A stretch of DNA of 64,000 nucleotides from Mycolicibacter minnesotensis (GTDB lineage: Bacteria > Actinomycetota > Actinomycetes > Mycobacteriales > Mycobacteriaceae). How positions within the stretch are numbered: the first letter of the stretch is position 1; each line of letters begins with the position of its first letter. Where the stretch lies: NCBI RefSeq assembly GCF_010731755.1, contig NZ_AP022589.1:1054001-1118000 (forward strand), given 5' to 3'. The notes under the pieces were generated by a model. That model was not told where the DNA came from. It ran no database searches and worked only from the letters and a program-made list of their open reading frames with translations. Positions 28,095 through 38,448 of this stretch are shown in pieces. The position numbers were made by a program, and so were the translations under genes.

Positions 28095-30395
28095 ATGAGT
28101 GACGGCGAAAACGCCACTCCTGGCCGCTGGGCGCCGGAGGGCCACGACGACGCTGACGATCATCAGCTTATGACGATGTCACCGCCCGGATCCGCGCCGT
28201 GGGAGCGCTGGCAGGACTCCTCGCCGGACTCCTCCACGCCACACCGACGCAACGCGTCGCGGCGCCGCAACGGCTCGGTGAGCGTCGCCGAACTGATCGC
28301 CCGCGTCAACGCCGACGCTCCGCCGTCAGGCGGACGCAGTCAACGGCGAGCCGGCCCGCGGCACTCCGAAACTCCCGAGGCAATCGAGCCCGCCCCCGCA
28401 CTGAAACCCGCCGCGCACGACGTCCCGGCACTCGACTTTGCCGAACCGCCGGCGCCGGACTTCGATATCGCCGAGGTGGCTTACCCGTCTGAGGTGCCCG
28501 ACCTCGACCGGATTCACGGCACATCGCTGATCCCCGCCACGTCACCGGGCACGAACTGGGCGCCGCCCGCCACTGAACCGTCGGGTCCGTTCGCCGGCCC
28601 CAGCTACGGCTCCCCTCCGTCGAACCTCACTGAACCGTCGGGTCCGTTCGCCGGCCCCAGCTACGGCTTTCCTCCGTCGAACCTCACTGAACCGCCGGGC
28701 CCCTTCGCCGGCCCCAGCTACGGCTCCCCTCCGTCGAACCTCACTGAACCGCCCGGTGTCTCGCCGGAGATACCGCCGGTTCGGATCGACCCGCGCCGGA
28801 AGGCCGGCCCGGGTGCCCCGCACCCGCACCCGCACCACCGGGCGAAAATCGCGGGCCGGGCGGCCGCGGCCATGCTGGCGATCCTTGCCCTGGTGTTGAC
28901 CGGCTCGGCCTGGCAGTGGAGCACCTCGAAGAACCGCAGCCTCAACCACGTCAGTGCATTGGATCCCAACTCGCACGACATCCTCGACGCGGCCGGCCAG
29001 TACGGTGACGAAAACTTCCTCATCGTGGGCGCGGACACGCGCGTCGGCGCCAACAGTGACATCGGGGCGGGCACCACCGACGACGCCGAGGGCGCCCGCT
29101 CCGACACCATCATGCTGGTCAACATCCCCGCGAACCGTAAGCGCGTGGTGGTGGTGTCCTTCCCGCGCGACCTGGCGATCACCCCCATCCAGTGCGACGT
29201 CTGGAACTCCTCGACCGGCGTCTACGGCCCGATCTACGACGAGGAAACCGGCACCTACAGCGATGAGGTCGTCTACACCGAGACGAAGCTCAACTCCACA
29301 TATGCCTTCGGCGGACCGAAATGCCTGGTCAAGGAGATTCAGAAGCTGTCCGGGCTGGCGATCAACCGGTTCATGGCGGTCGATTTCGTCGGATTCGGCA
29401 AGATGGTCGACGCGCTGGGCGGCGTGGAAGTGTGCACGCCCAGCCCGCTCTACGACTTGGTGCTGGGCAGCGTCCTGGAGAACTCCGGGCGCCAGCGGGT
29501 CAACGGCGGAACCGCCCTGAACTACGTACGTGCACGGCACGTCACCACCGAGGACAACGGCGACTACGGACGGATTAAGCGCCAGCAGCTGTTCCTGTCG
29601 TCGCTGCTGCGCTCGCTGATCTCCACCAACACCTTCTTCTCGCCGACGAAACTCAACAACGTGGTCAACATGTTCATCGGCGACAGTTCGGTCGACAACG
29701 TCACGACCAAGGACCTGGTGAATCTGGGCCAGTCGCTGCAAAAGGTCGCCGCCGGCCACATCACCTTCGTCACGGTGCCCACCAGCGAAACCGACGAGAA
29801 CGGCGATGAAGTCCCCCGGATGGACGACGTGCGCGCCCTCTTCGACGCGATCATCAACGACGACCCACTACCCGGCGAAAACGACCACAACGCCACCTCG
29901 GTTCCGACCACCGAGGCGGCTGAATTGCCCCCCCAGTCCACCGCCCTGCCGGCCGCTCCCGCCAAGCCGCCCAGCGAGCAAGTGCACGCCGTCACGACCT
30001 CGCCCGCCGACGTCACCGTCCGGGTCTCCAATGCCACCGAGCAGACCGGCCTGGCCGGCGCCACCTCCGAAAGCCTGCAGCAGTGGGGATTCAACGTCGA
30101 CAACGCCGACGACTACCCCGGCATCGTCAAGTCCACCAAGGTGTTGTTCTCCCCCGGCAACGAGCAAGCCGCCGCCACCGTGTCCTCGGCGCTCTCAGGT
30201 GCGCCGATCGAACGCGTCAGCGGGCTGGGCAACATCGTCCGGGTGGTCCTGGGCTCGGACTTCCGCACCGTGACCAAGCCAGCGGCCAGCGGCTCGCAGG
30301 TGAGCGTGCAGCTCAACCGCGGCGTCAGCGCCGAGCCCACCGCACTGCCCGACGACCTGACCGTCACCAACGCCGCCGACATCACCTGCGAGTAG
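28095..30395 (+). CDS. LytR-CpsA-Psr family cell-wall glycopolymer ligase
   Basis: Membrane phosphotransferase of the LCP family, which attaches arabinogalactan-type polymers to peptidoglycan; Rv0822c position. 766 residues from the ATG at 28095; an in-frame GTG at 27984 is possible. Order: a Pro/Ser-rich cytoplasmic region of about 240 residues including three 19-residue repeats; one membrane helix (AAAAMLAILALVLTGSAW); LCP domain with GARSDTIML, FPRDLAI, NYVRARH and DYGRIKRQQ, holding the conserved Arg and Asp; and a C-terminal LytR_C domain (VTVRVSNATEQTGLAG). The repeats make the N-terminus longer than in the family norm. Confidence 0.88.
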   Translation: MSDGENATPGRWAPEGHDDADDHQLMTMSPPGSAPWERWQDSSPDSSTPHRRNASRRRNGSVSVAELIARVNADAPPSGGRSQRRAGPRHSETPEAIEPAPALKPAAHDVPALDFAEPPAPDFDIAEVAYPSEVPDLDRIHGTSLIPATSPGTNWAPPATEPSGPFAGPSYGSPPSNLTEPSGPFAGPSYGFPPSNLTEPPGPFAGPSYGSPPSNLTEPPGVSPEIPPVRIDPRRKAGPGAPHPHPHHRAKIAGRAAAAMLAILALVLTGSAWQWSTSKNRSLNHVSALDPNSHDILDAAGQYGDENFLIVGADTRVGANSDIGAGTTDDAEGARSDTIMLVNIPANRKRVVVVSFPRDLAITPIQCDVWNSSTGVYGPIYDEETGTYSDEVVYTETKLNSTYAFGGPKCLVKEIQKLSGLAINRFMAVDFVGFGKMVDALGGVEVCTPSPLYDLVLGSVLENSGRQRVNGGTALNYVRARHVTTEDNGDYGRIKRQQLFLSSLLRSLISTNTFFSPTKLNNVVNMFIGDSSVDNVTTKDLVNLGQSLQKVAAGHITFVTVPTSETDENGDEVPRMDDVRALFDAIINDDPLPGENDHNATSVPTTEAAELPPQSTALPAAPAKPPSEQVHAVTTSPADVTVRVSNATEQTGLAGATSESLQQWGFNVDNADDYPGIVKSTKVLFSPGNEQAAATVSSALSGAPIERVSGLGNIVRVVLGSDFRTVTKPAASGSQVSVQLNRGVSAEPTALPDDLTVTNAADITCE
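28572..28754 (+). repeat. 57-bp in-frame tandem repeat in the LCP gene
   Basis: Three units with period exactly 57 bp begin at 28572, 28629 and 28686, with a partial fourth from 28743. Each encodes 19 residues of the type TEPSGPFAGPSYGSPPSNL. The units differ by only a few bases. On the opposite strand the unit resembles the 58-bp array at 38266-38448. Confidence 0.92.
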
Positions 30396-30436
30396 CGCAC
30401 GGTTGCGCCCACCCTACGCGGATCACCATGCACGGC

Positions 30437-30442
30437 TAGTCT
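30437..30442 (+). promoter_or_regulatory. Probable -10 element of phoY2 (leaderless)
   Basis: TAGTCT ends seven bases before the ATG at 30450, the spacing expected for a transcript that begins at the start codon. No ribosome site of note precedes the ATG. Confidence 0.5.
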
Positions 30443-30449
30443 TGAAGGC

Positions 30450-31118
30450 ATGCGAACCGCGTACCACGAGCAACTCTCGGATCTTGCCGAACAGCTCGGC
30501 ACGATGTGTGGCCTGGCCGGGGCAGCCATGGAACGCGCCACTCAGGCCCTGCTTCAGGCCGACCTGATGCTGGCCGAGCAGGTGATCACTGATCACGAGA
30601 AGATCGCCGCGATGAGTACTCGCGCCGAGGAGAGCGCGTTTGTGCTGTTGGCGTTGCAGGCCCCGGTGGCCGGGGACCTACGCGCCATCGTCAGCTCCAT
30701 TCAGATGGTCGCCGACATCGACCGTATGGGTGCACTGGCGCTGCACGTCGCCAAGATCACCCGCCGACGCCATCCGCAGCACGCGCTGCCCGAGGAGGTC
30801 AACGGGTACTTCGCCGAAATGGGCAGGCTGGCAGTCGAGTTGGGCAACAGTGCACAAGAGGTGCTGTTGTCACGCGACCCGGAGAAGGCCGCCCGGATCC
30901 GCGAAGAAGACGACGCGATGGACGACCTGCACCGTCACCTGTTCTCGGTGCTGATGGACAAGGAGTGGCAGCACGGGGTTGCCGCTGCCGTGGACGTCAC
31001 CTTGCTGGGCAGGTTCTATGAGCGCTTCGCCGACCACGCAGTCGAAGTCGCCCGACGGGTGATCTTCCAGGCCACCGGCAAGTTCCCCGACGAGCACACC
31101 CTGCCCTCAAGCGAGTAG
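30450..31118 (+). CDS. phoY2: Phosphate-signalling protein PhoU/PhoY
   Basis: Two-bundle PhoU protein, 222 residues, which links Pst transport state to the SenX3-RegX3 system. [24 protein letters not shown] and the second repeat around [16 protein letters not shown], with its metal-site E/D-x3-D pattern, are typical. It lies 54 bp after the LCP gene, as Rv0821c follows Rv0822c. The last 12 bp overlap the convergent hrpA. Its nearness to two pst sets fits its role. Confidence 0.93.
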   Translation: MRTAYHEQLSDLAEQLGTMCGLAGAAMERATQALLQADLMLAEQVITDHEKIAAMSTRAEESAFVLLALQAPVAGDLRAIVSSIQMVADIDRMGALALHVAKITRRRHPQHALPEEVNGYFAEMGRLAVELGNSAQEVLLSRDPEKAARIREEDDAMDDLHRHLFSVLMDKEWQHGVAAAVDVTLLGRFYERFADHAVEVARRVIFQATGKFPDEHTLPSSE

Positions 31119-34100
31119 CGCGTCTATGGCCCGGTAGATCCGCTGTTCGCTGACCGGACGCGGCGTGCCGAGCTGCTGGGCCCATAGGCTCACCCGCAAC
31201 TCTTGGATCTGACGGGCGATGTCGCGCACTGCCTCGTCGCTGTGGCGCGCCGACGGCAGTGCCGCCAGAAGGTCCCGGTAGGCGTCTTGGACCGCCCGCA
31301 CCCGGCCCATCCGTTCCCGGTCGGCCTGCGGCGCCCTGGGTAACTGCTCCAACCGGCGTTGGACGGCGACGAGGTAGCGGGTCAGGTCGACCAAGTGGGC
31401 ACGTCCGGTGGCGGCGACGAATCCGGGTGCCAGTAGGCCGTCGAGCTGGTCGGTGATATCGGCGATCGCCTCAGCCTGGGCGGGCGTCGACTGCGTCGGC
31501 AAGGCCACCTGAGTGTCGCGGGCTGCCGCCAGCACCCGGGCGACCCGGGCCACCACATCGGCCGTTGTGGGGACCAGGGTGGCGGCCACCCGGGTCCGGA
31601 GCGCGACGTAGTCGGCGCGGCTCCACACCGGCGCCGGGGTCAGCGCGTCGATCGCGGCGTCGGCGCAGTCGTCGATCAACGCCGTCAGCGAACCGTCCGG
31701 GTTCGCCTTGAGCATGAGTCGAGTCTTCGAATCAAGCTGACGTTCAACCGCTTTGACGGGCGAAGCAATATCGCACCGCAACAGACGGCGGATACCGCGC
31801 CCCAGCGCGGATCGCTGCTGAGCCTCCGTAGCGAACACCCGCAACTGCGCGGTGGCGCCGGCATCGTCGAATGCGGGGAAGCCACGAACGGTGCGCCCGG
31901 CCACCATCCGTTGCACAACGGCCGGCAAAGAGTCGAGGTCATCTGGCCAGCTGCGCAGTCCGGTGCGTTCCAGCTCTGTACCGACCGCATCGGCGACCGC
32001 AGCGCGCGCCGACCCTGCCAGTCGATCCTGCAAAGCGGCGAGATCCTTGCCACGGGCCACCTCGCTGCCGTCGGCGGCCTCCACCGCGAAGGTGACCCGC
32101 AGGTGCGCCGGCAGCTTGGTCAGATCAAAGGCCTCTACCGGCACCAGCACCCCGGTGCGCCGCCGCAGTTCATGCACCAGCACCTCCAGCAGCGGTTCCT
32201 CCGATGGGCCGATGGCGGAGAGCACCGCGCGGGCGGTGTCGGGCGCGGGCACGAAATTGCGCCGCAGCTCTTTGGGCAGTGACCTGATCAGCGCCGTGAT
32301 CAGTTCCTCGCGCAGGGCCGGCACCTGCCAGGCGAATTCGTCGCCCCCGAGGCGCGCCAGCACGTCGATCGGCACGTGGACGGTGACCCCGTCGTCGGCA
32401 GCACCCGGCTCGAAACGGTAGGTCAGTGGCAACGCGAGGTCGGCGGTGGCCCAATTGTCCGGGCGGTCGGCGCCGGGCGTCTCCTCGGTCCGCAACAGCT
32501 CGTCGCGGGTGAAGGTCAGCAGCGCGGGCGTGACCTGCCGCTGTTTCTTCCACCAGCCGTCGAAGTGACGTGCCGAGACCACCTCGGCGGGAATGCGAGC
32601 GTCATAGAGGTCGTGGACGGTGTCGTCGTCCACGATCAGATCGCGGCGCCGGACCCGGTCCTCGAGCTCCTGAAGTTGGCTGCGCAACGCCGCATTGTCG
32701 GCCAGGAATCGGTGCCCCGATCCCCAGTCGTTCTCCACGAGGGCGTGCCGGATGAACAGCTCACGGGCCACCGCCGGTTCTACCCGGGCGTAGCCGACCC
32801 GTCGGCGCGCCACCAGCGGCAGCCCGTAGAGCGTCACCTTTTCGAAGGCCATCACCTCGCCACGCTTGGCGTCCCAGTGCGGTTCGCTGTAGGTGCGTTG
32901 CACCAAGTCGACGGCGACCCGCTCGATGACCTCCGGTTCGATACGCGCGGCGGTACGCCCGAACAACCGGCTCGTCTCTACCAATTCGGCCACCATCGTC
33001 CAGCGCGGTGGCCGTCTGGCCAGCACAGAGCCAGGGGCCAGGACGAACTTCGAGTTGCGGGCACCGGCGAATTCGCGGCCGTCGTCGCGCCGCATCCCCA
33101 CATGCGACAACAGCCCGGCCAGCAACGCGGCATGGATCGACGACGGGTCAGCCCGCTGTTCGTCCGGCCCCCTCGAATCACGGATGCCGATATCACCGGC
33201 GATGCTGCGCAGCTGCCCCGCCAAGTCCTGCCATTCCCTGATACGCAGGTAGTGCAGAAAATCCTCCCGACACATCCGCCGGAATGCGCTGCCGGTCAAA
33301 GCCTTACGTTGATCGGATAAGTACGTCCAAAGATTGAGGTAACCGATGAAGTCCGACGCCTCGTCGGCGAACCGGGCATGCTTGGCCCGCGCCGCTTCTT
33401 CCCTCTCAGCCGGCCGCTCCCTGGGGTCGGGGATGGTTAGGGCGGCCGCGAGCACCAGCACCTCACGCACACAGCCTTCCGCCTCGGCGGCCAGGATCAT
33501 CCGGCCCACGCGCGGATCCACCGGCAACCGGGCCAGCCGGCGCCCCACATCGGTGATCACCCCCTGTGGGGTGAACGCACCGAGTTCGACCAGCAACTGC
33601 ACTCCGTCGCGAATGCTGCGTGAATCCGGCGGGTCCAGGAAACCGAAATCCTCCACCGCACCCAGCCGCAGCGAGGCCATCCGCAGCAGCACTGCAGCCA
33701 GGTTGGTGCGCAACACCTCCGGGTCGGTGTAGCGCGGGCGGGCACCGAAGTCGGCCTCGCTGTAGAGCCGGATACAGATCCCTGGCGCGGTGCGGCCGCA
33801 ACGGCCGCTGCGCTGGGCTGCGGAGGCCTGCGAAATCGGTTCGATCGGCAGCCGTTGCACCTTCAGCCGGCGACTGTAGCGCGAGATGCGGGCATTGCCC
33901 GGGTCGATGACATAGCGAATGCCCGGAACCGTCAGCGACGTCTCGGCGACGTTGGTGGCCAGCACAACGCGCCGTCCCGCGCGCGCTGGGCTGAAGACCT
34001 TCTGCTGCTCGGCGGTCGACAGCCGGGCGTACAGCGGAAGAATCTCGGTATTGGTCAGCCCGCCCAAAGCCTCTGCGGTGTCGCGGATCTCACGCTCACC

Positions 34101-35054
34101 AGACAGGAACACCAGGATGTCGCCGGGCGGCTCGGAAGCCAGCTCCTGGACCGCGTCAACGATCGCTTCGATCTCGTCGCGCGTCTCAGTGCGGATGATT
34201 TCGTGATCAGGGTCATCGGGGTCATCACCGGCGTCGGAGTTGGCCGGCAGCTCCAGTGGGCGATAACGGATCTCGACTGGGTAGCTGCGACCGGACACCT
34301 CAACGATCGGCGCGCCGCCGTGACTCCCGTTTTCGGTGCGACTACCGAAGTGCGCTGCGAATCGCTGAGGTTCGATGGTGGCCGAGGTGATGATCACCTT
34401 CAGATCCGGTCGGCGCGGCAACAGCTCACGCAGGTAACCCAGCAGGAAGTCGATGTTGAGACTGCGCTCATGCGCCTCGTCGATGATCAGGGTGTCATAG
34501 CGCAGCAGCCGGCGATCTCGTTCCAACTCGGCGAGCAGGATGCCGTCGGTCATCAGTTTGACCAGGGTGCGGTCGGACACCCGGTCGGTGAATCTGACCG
34601 CGTAGCCGACGACATCGCCGAGCGGGCTGGCCAGTTCATCGGCGATACGTGCCGCAACCGTGCGGGCGGCTAGTCGCCGCGGCTGGGTATGACCGATGGT
34701 GCCGCGGATTCCGCGGCCGAGTTCCAAGCAGATCTTGGGCAACTGGGTGGTCTTGCCGGAGCCGGTCTCGCCGGCGACCACCACAACCTGGTGGTCCCTG
34801 ATTGCCGCAGCGATCTCGTCGCGGCGCGCACTGACCGGCAGGTCGGGATAGCTGATGGTCGGTACCGCTGCGCGCCGGGCTGCCACCAGCGCCTGCGCCT
34901 GGGCCATCCGCTCGGCCAACTTACGTACTTGTTCCGGCTTTCCGCCGCGCAGATCCTTGAGCAGCCGTCCGAAGTAGGCCGCATCGCGGGCGGTCAGCTC
35001 GTCGAGGAGCGTACGCAACTGCGCGACGGACGGTTCGACCACTTCGCAAAGCAT
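31107..35054 (-). CDS. hrpA: DEAH-box RNA helicase HrpA
   Basis: ATP-dependent RNA helicase, 1315 residues, normal HrpA length. GETGSGKT at 95-102 is Walker A and DEAH at 192-195 Walker [28 protein letters not shown] and [18 protein letters not shown] are motifs III, V and VI. HA2 and OB-fold regions follow, then the long C-terminal domain specific to HrpA. HrpA of E. coli acts on stalled ribosomes; the role here is inferred. It sits between phoY2 and the pst genes, where related genomes have no such gene, so it was probably inserted or retained by rearrangement. Confidence 0.93.
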   Translation of the reverse strand: MLCEVVEPSVAQLRTLLDELTARDAAYFGRLLKDLRGGKPEQVRKLAERMAQAQALVAARRAAVPTISYPDLPVSARRDEIAAAIRDHQVVVVAGETGSGKTTQLPKICLELGRGIRGTIGHTQPRRLAARTVAARIADELASPLGDVVGYAVRFTDRVSDRTLVKLMTDGILLAELERDRRLLRYDTLIIDEAHERSLNIDFLLGYLRELLPRRPDLKVIITSATIEPQRFAAHFGSRTENGSHGGAPIVEVSGRSYPVEIRYRPLELPANSDAGDDPDDPDHEIIRTETRDEIEAIVDAVQELASEPPGDILVFLSGEREIRDTAEALGGLTNTEILPLYARLSTAEQQKVFSPARAGRRVVLATNVAETSLTVPGIRYVIDPGNARISRYSRRLKVQRLPIEPISQASAAQRSGRCGRTAPGICIRLYSEADFGARPRYTDPEVLRTNLAAVLLRMASLRLGAVEDFGFLDPPDSRSIRDGVQLLVELGAFTPQGVITDVGRRLARLPVDPRVGRMILAAEAEGCVREVLVLAAALTIPDPRERPAEREEAARAKHARFADEASDFIGYLNLWTYLSDQRKALTGSAFRRMCREDFLHYLRIREWQDLAGQLRSIAGDIGIRDSRGPDEQRADPSSIHAALLAGLLSHVGMRRDDGREFAGARNSKFVLAPGSVLARRPPRWTMVAELVETSRLFGRTAARIEPEVIERVAVDLVQRTYSEPHWDAKRGEVMAFEKVTLYGLPLVARRRVGYARVEPAVARELFIRHALVENDWGSGHRFLADNAALRSQLQELEDRVRRRDLIVDDDTVHDLYDARIPAEVVSARHFDGWWKKQRQVTPALLTFTRDELLRTEETPGADRPDNWATADLALPLTYRFEPGAADDGVTVHVPIDVLARLGGDEFAWQVPALREELITALIRSLPKELRRNFVPAPDTARAVLSAIGPSEEPLLEVLVHELRRRTGVLVPVEAFDLTKLPAHLRVTFAVEAADGSEVARGKDLAALQDRLAGSARAAVADAVGTELERTGLRSWPDDLDSLPAVVQRMVAGRTVRGFPAFDDAGATAQLRVFATEAQQRSALGRGIRRLLRCDIASPVKAVERQLDSKTRLMLKANPDGSLTALIDDCADAAIDALTPAPVWSRADYVALRTRVAATLVPTTADVVARVARVLAAARDTQVALPTQSTPAQAEAIADITDQLDGLLAPGFVAATGRAHLVDLTRYLVAVQRRLEQLPRAPQADRERMGRVRAVQDAYRDLLAALPSARHSDEAVRDIARQIQELRVSLWAQQLGTPRPVSEQRIYRAIDALLA

Positions 35055-35289
35055 ACGGGCCAGGCCGGCCTACCCATCATCGGCGTTAAGCCAGTCCACA
35101 TCTTGGTCATCAGAATTCCACCAGAATTCCACCGTTAGATCACGGCCGTTCACCGTACCGTAACCTTCGTTCGTCGCATTAAATATCAATGACCCGGATC
35201 GCTGCCATTGTTCCAAAGTTTATCGGCCGGGTTGGTCCGGCGATGTCTACGAGCGGTCGTCACCGGTGATGAGTCTTGGAAAGGACAAT
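35055..35289. promoter_or_regulatory. hrpA/pstS divergent region with direct repeats
   Basis: Two exactly adjacent 11-bp repeats (CAGAATTCCAC) occupy 35111-35132. GTTCACCGTA at 35148 and GTTCGTCGCA at 35169 lie 21 bp apart, near the 22-bp spacing of Pho-box-like direct repeats, and precede the AT-rich TTAAATAT at about 35179. This is a plausible RegX3-controlled promoter for pstS; binding is inferred. Confidence 0.45.
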
Positions 35290-36405
35290 GTGAAACTGAA
35301 CGGCTTTGGGACAATGCTGAGCATTATGGCGACCGGCGCTCTGGCCTTATCAGGGTGCGGCAGCGACAAAAACACGGACACTGCCGAGAAGGCAACCGCG
35401 GGCTCCACGACCGCCAGCGGGAATTGCGGGGGCGCCGACACACTGAAGGCCAGCGGATCGACCGCCCAGCAGAATGCAATGGCCCGCTTCGTCAAAGTGT
35501 TCATCGATGAGTGTTCGGACCAGAACGTCAACTACACGGCCAACGGATCGGGCGCCGGTGTCCGCGAGTTCGTGGGTGGCCAGACCGACTTCGCCGGCTC
35601 TGACGTCCCGCTCGACTCCGACGACTACGCCGCGGCGCAGCAGCGCTGCGCGTCCCCGGCATTGAACCTGCCAGTGGTGTTCGGACCCATCGCAATCACT
35701 TACAACCTCCCCGGCGTCGAGACGCTGAACCTGGACGGCCCGACCACCGCGAAGATCTTCAACGGAACCATCACCAGCTGGGATGACGCGGCCATCAAAA
35801 CGCTCAACCCAGAGGTCACACTGCCCGCCCAGGAAATTCACGTCGTGTTCCGCAGTGACGAGTCCGGGACCACCGACAACTTCCAGAAATACCTGGACGC
35901 CGCCTCCGGTGGGGCCTGGGGCAAGGGCGCCGGCAAGACGTTCAACGGCGGTGTCGGCGAAGGCGCCAAGGGCAACGACGGCACGGCCGGAGCCATCGCG
36001 GCAACCGAGGGTGCCATCACCTACAACGAATGGTCCTTTGCCCAGGCCAAGAAACTGGCCACCGCTCGGGTCATCACCTCCGCCAGTCCCGAACCGGTCG
36101 CGATCAGTACCGAGTCGGTCGGCAAGACCATCGCCGGGGCCACCATCAAGGGACAGGGCAATGACCTGGTCCTCGACACTGCGTCGTTCTACCAGCCGAC
36201 GCAGTCGGGTTCCTATCCGATCGTGCTCGCCACCTACGAAGTGGTGTGCTCCAAGTACCCCGACACCGAGGTCGGCACCGCGGTGCGGTTGTTCCTGAAG
36301 TCCACCATCGGCGCCGGCCAAAGTGGTCTGGCCGACAACGGTTATGTGCCGATCCCCGCAGCGTTCAAGGCACGCCTGGCGTCTGCGGTCGACTCCATCT
36401 CGTGA
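35290..36405 (+). CDS. pstS: Phosphate-binding lipoprotein PstS (PstS3 position)
   Basis: Periplasmic, lipid-anchored phosphate receptor of a Pst ABC transporter, 371 residues. The signal peptide ends in [26 protein letters not shown] and [10 protein letters not shown] are the phosphate-site segments, and [12 protein letters not shown] and [15 protein letters not shown] follow. The GTG at 35290 has AAAGGA five to six bases upstream; the frame opens eight codons earlier. The stop overlaps the pstC start by four bases. Confidence 0.94.
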   Translation: MKLNGFGTMLSIMATGALALSGCGSDKNTDTAEKATAGSTTASGNCGGADTLKASGSTAQQNAMARFVKVFIDECSDQNVNYTANGSGAGVREFVGGQTDFAGSDVPLDSDDYAAAQQRCASPALNLPVVFGPIAITYNLPGVETLNLDGPTTAKIFNGTITSWDDAAIKTLNPEVTLPAQEIHVVFRSDESGTTDNFQKYLDAASGGAWGKGAGKTFNGGVGEGAKGNDGTAGAIAATEGAITYNEWSFAQAKKLATARVITSASPEPVAISTESVGKTIAGATIKGQGNDLVLDTASFYQPTQSGSYPIVLATYEVVCSKYPDTEVGTAVRLFLKSTIGAGQSGLADNGYVPIPAAFKARLASAVDSIS

Positions 36406-37364
36406 CCCCTGGGGATCCACCGACGCCTCTGGTCAACACCCGCTCGCCTCGCGGCGAGCGGGTGTTCCGGGCCGCCGCGGTCTCGGCCGGCTCGACAGTG
36501 GTGGTGGCGATAGCGCTGATAGCGATCTTCCTGCTGGTGCGCGCTGTCCCGTCGCTGCTGGCCAACAACGCCAACTTCTTCACCAGCCCGCAGTTCCGCA
36601 CCAGCGATCCAGACGACCTGGCCTTCGGGATCCGGGACCTGCTGATGGTCACGTTGTTGAGCTCGGTGTTCGCACTGTCCCTGGCGGTGCCGATCTCGGT
36701 CGGCATCGCTGTCTTTCTCACCCAGTACGCGCCCCGACGACTGACCCGGCCGTTTGCGGTGGTGATCGACCTGCTGGCGGCCGTGCCGTCCATCATCTTC
36801 GGGCTGTGGGGGATCTTCGTGCTGGCGCCGTTGCTGGTGCCGACGATGCGATTCCTCAACGACCACCTGGGCTGGCTGTTCCTGTTCCGCGAGGGCAACG
36901 TGTCGCTGGCCGGCGGCGGGACGATCTTCACCGCGGGAATCGTCCTGGCAGTGATGATCCTGCCGATCATCACCTCGGTCTCCCGGGAGGTGTTCCGCCA
37001 GACCCCGTTCGCCCACATCGAGGCCGCTCAGGCCCTCGGAGCCACCCGGTGGGAGGTGGTGCGAATCGCCGTGCTGCCCTACGGCCGCAGCGGTGTGATC
37101 GCCGCCGCAATGCTGGGCCTCGGGCGGGCGCTGGGCGAAACCGTCGCAATGCTGATCATCCTGCGGGCCGCTGCACAACCTGGGCATTGGTCGCTGTTCG
37201 ACGGCGGATACACGTTCGCATCCAAAATCGCCTCGGCCGCCGCGGAGTTCAGCGCCCCGTTGCCGACGGGGGCCTATATCGCTGCGGGGTTCGCGTTGTT
37301 CACACTCACGTTCGTCGTCAATGCCGCCGCACGCGCGGTGGCCGGGGGCAAGGTCAACGGATGA
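36402..37364 (+). CDS. pstC: Phosphate ABC transporter permease PstC
   Basis: Inner-membrane permease, 320 residues from GTG at 36402, which overlaps the pstS stop as GTGA. Six membrane helices are evident, the first being [35 protein letters not shown] is the EAA loop that contacts PstB. The frame is open upstream inside pstS only as a shadow. It matches pstC2 of the M. tuberculosis order pstS3-pstC2-pstA1. Confidence 0.95.
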   Translation: MTPGDPPTPLVNTRSPRGERVFRAAAVSAGSTVVVAIALIAIFLLVRAVPSLLANNANFFTSPQFRTSDPDDLAFGIRDLLMVTLLSSVFALSLAVPISVGIAVFLTQYAPRRLTRPFAVVIDLLAAVPSIIFGLWGIFVLAPLLVPTMRFLNDHLGWLFLFREGNVSLAGGGTIFTAGIVLAVMILPIITSVSREVFRQTPFAHIEAAQALGATRWEVVRIAVLPYGRSGVIAAAMLGLGRALGETVAMLIILRAAAQPGHWSLFDGGYTFASKIASAAAEFSAPLPTGAYIAAGFALFTLTFVVNAAARAVAGGKVNG

Positions 37365-38266
37365 CGGCCACCCTGCTCACCAACCCAGTCAAGCAATCGT
37401 CAGCACATCACCTCAGCGTGCGGCGCAGGCTGACCGACAAGATCGCCACGGCGGCGTTCTATTCCTCGTTCGCCCTGGCCGCAGTTCCACTGCTCTGGCT
37501 GCTGTGGGTTGTGATCGCCCGCGGCTGGCGCGCGATCGCCAATCTCAGCTGGTGGACGCACTCGCTGCGCGGGGTGTTGCCCGAAGAGTTCGCCGGCGGC
37601 GTCTATCACGCGCTCTACGGCACCCTGGTGCAAGCCGGGATGGCCGCCATACTGGCGGTTCCTCTGGGTCTGATGACGGCGATCTACCTGATCGAGTACG
37701 GCGGCGGCCGGTGGGCGCGATTGACCACCTTCATGGTCGACGTGCTTGCCGGTGTGCCCTCGATCGTGGCATCGCTGTTCGTCTTCAGCCTGTGGATCGT
37801 CACCCTGCGATTCGAGCAGAGCGCGTTCGCGGTATCGCTGGCGCTGGCCCTGCTGATGCTGCCGATCGTTGTGCGGTCCACCGAGGAGATGCTCCGCCTG
37901 GTCCCCGACGAGCTGCGGGAGGCCAGTTACGCACTGGGGGTGCCGCGGTGGAAGACGATCCTGCGCATCGTCGTTCCCACCGCGCTCTCGGGCATTCTGT
38001 CGGGGATCTTCCTGTCCATCGCCCGGATCGTCGGCGAGACCGCGCCCGTACTGGTGTTGGTCGGCTACAGCCGGTCGATCAATTACGACGTCCTGCACGA
38101 GAACATGGCCTCGCTACCACTGCTGATCTATTCCGAGTTGGGGAACCCGCAGGCAGCCGGGGCCGCCCGAGTATGGGGTGCGGCGCTGACGTTGATCATC
38201 CTGGTCGCGCTCAGCGCGATCGTGGCTGCCGTGGCAACTCGGCTCACCTCAGTGCAGTCTCGCTGA
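37361..38266 (+). CDS. pstA: Phosphate ABC transporter permease PstA
   Basis: Second permease subunit, 301 residues, ATG at 37361 overlapping the pstC stop (ATGA). Helices include [16 protein letters not shown], and the EAA loop is [21 protein letters not shown]. No ATPase gene follows on this strand, so this PstC/PstA pair must use a PstB encoded by the facing set. The stop codon abuts the 58-bp repeat array. Confidence 0.95.
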   Translation: MTATLLTNPVKQSSAHHLSVRRRLTDKIATAAFYSSFALAAVPLLWLLWVVIARGWRAIANLSWWTHSLRGVLPEEFAGGVYHALYGTLVQAGMAAILAVPLGLMTAIYLIEYGGGRWARLTTFMVDVLAGVPSIVASLFVFSLWIVTLRFEQSAFAVSLALALLMLPIVVRSTEEMLRLVPDELREASYALGVPRWKTILRIVVPTALSGILSGIFLSIARIVGETAPVLVLVGYSRSINYDVLHENMASLPLLIYSELGNPQAAGAARVWGAALTLIILVALSAIVAAVATRLTSVQSR

Positions 38267-38448
38267 CCGGCGGTTCAGCGAGGTTCGACGCAGGAGAACC
38301 GAAGCTGGAACCGCCGCATCAACACCGGCGGTTCAGCGAGGCTCGACGCAGGAGAACCGAAGCTGGAACCGCCGCATCAGCACCGGCGGTTCAGCGAGGC
38401 TCGACGCAGGAGAACCGAAGCTGGAACCGCCGCATCAGCACCGGCGGT
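38266..38448. repeat. 58-bp tandem repeat between pstA and pknD
   Basis: Three full units of exactly 58 bp start at 38266, 38324 and 38382, with a nine-base partial fourth at 38440. Unit 1 differs from units 2 and 3 at a few sites. The array fills the whole gap between two convergent genes, touching the pstA stop on one side and the pknD stop on the other. It is related to the 57-bp array inside the LCP gene. It may act as a terminator or simply be a mobile repeat. Confidence 0.92.

Noticed and set aside
36323..37360. Long upstream extension of the pstA frame
   Set aside because: The extension overlaps pstC out of frame and is Arg/Gly-rich shadow; the real start is the ATG at 37361 overlapping the pstC stop.
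38266..38448. CRISPR array
   Set aside because: The units are contiguous 58-bp tandem repeats with no distinct spacers and no cas genes nearby.
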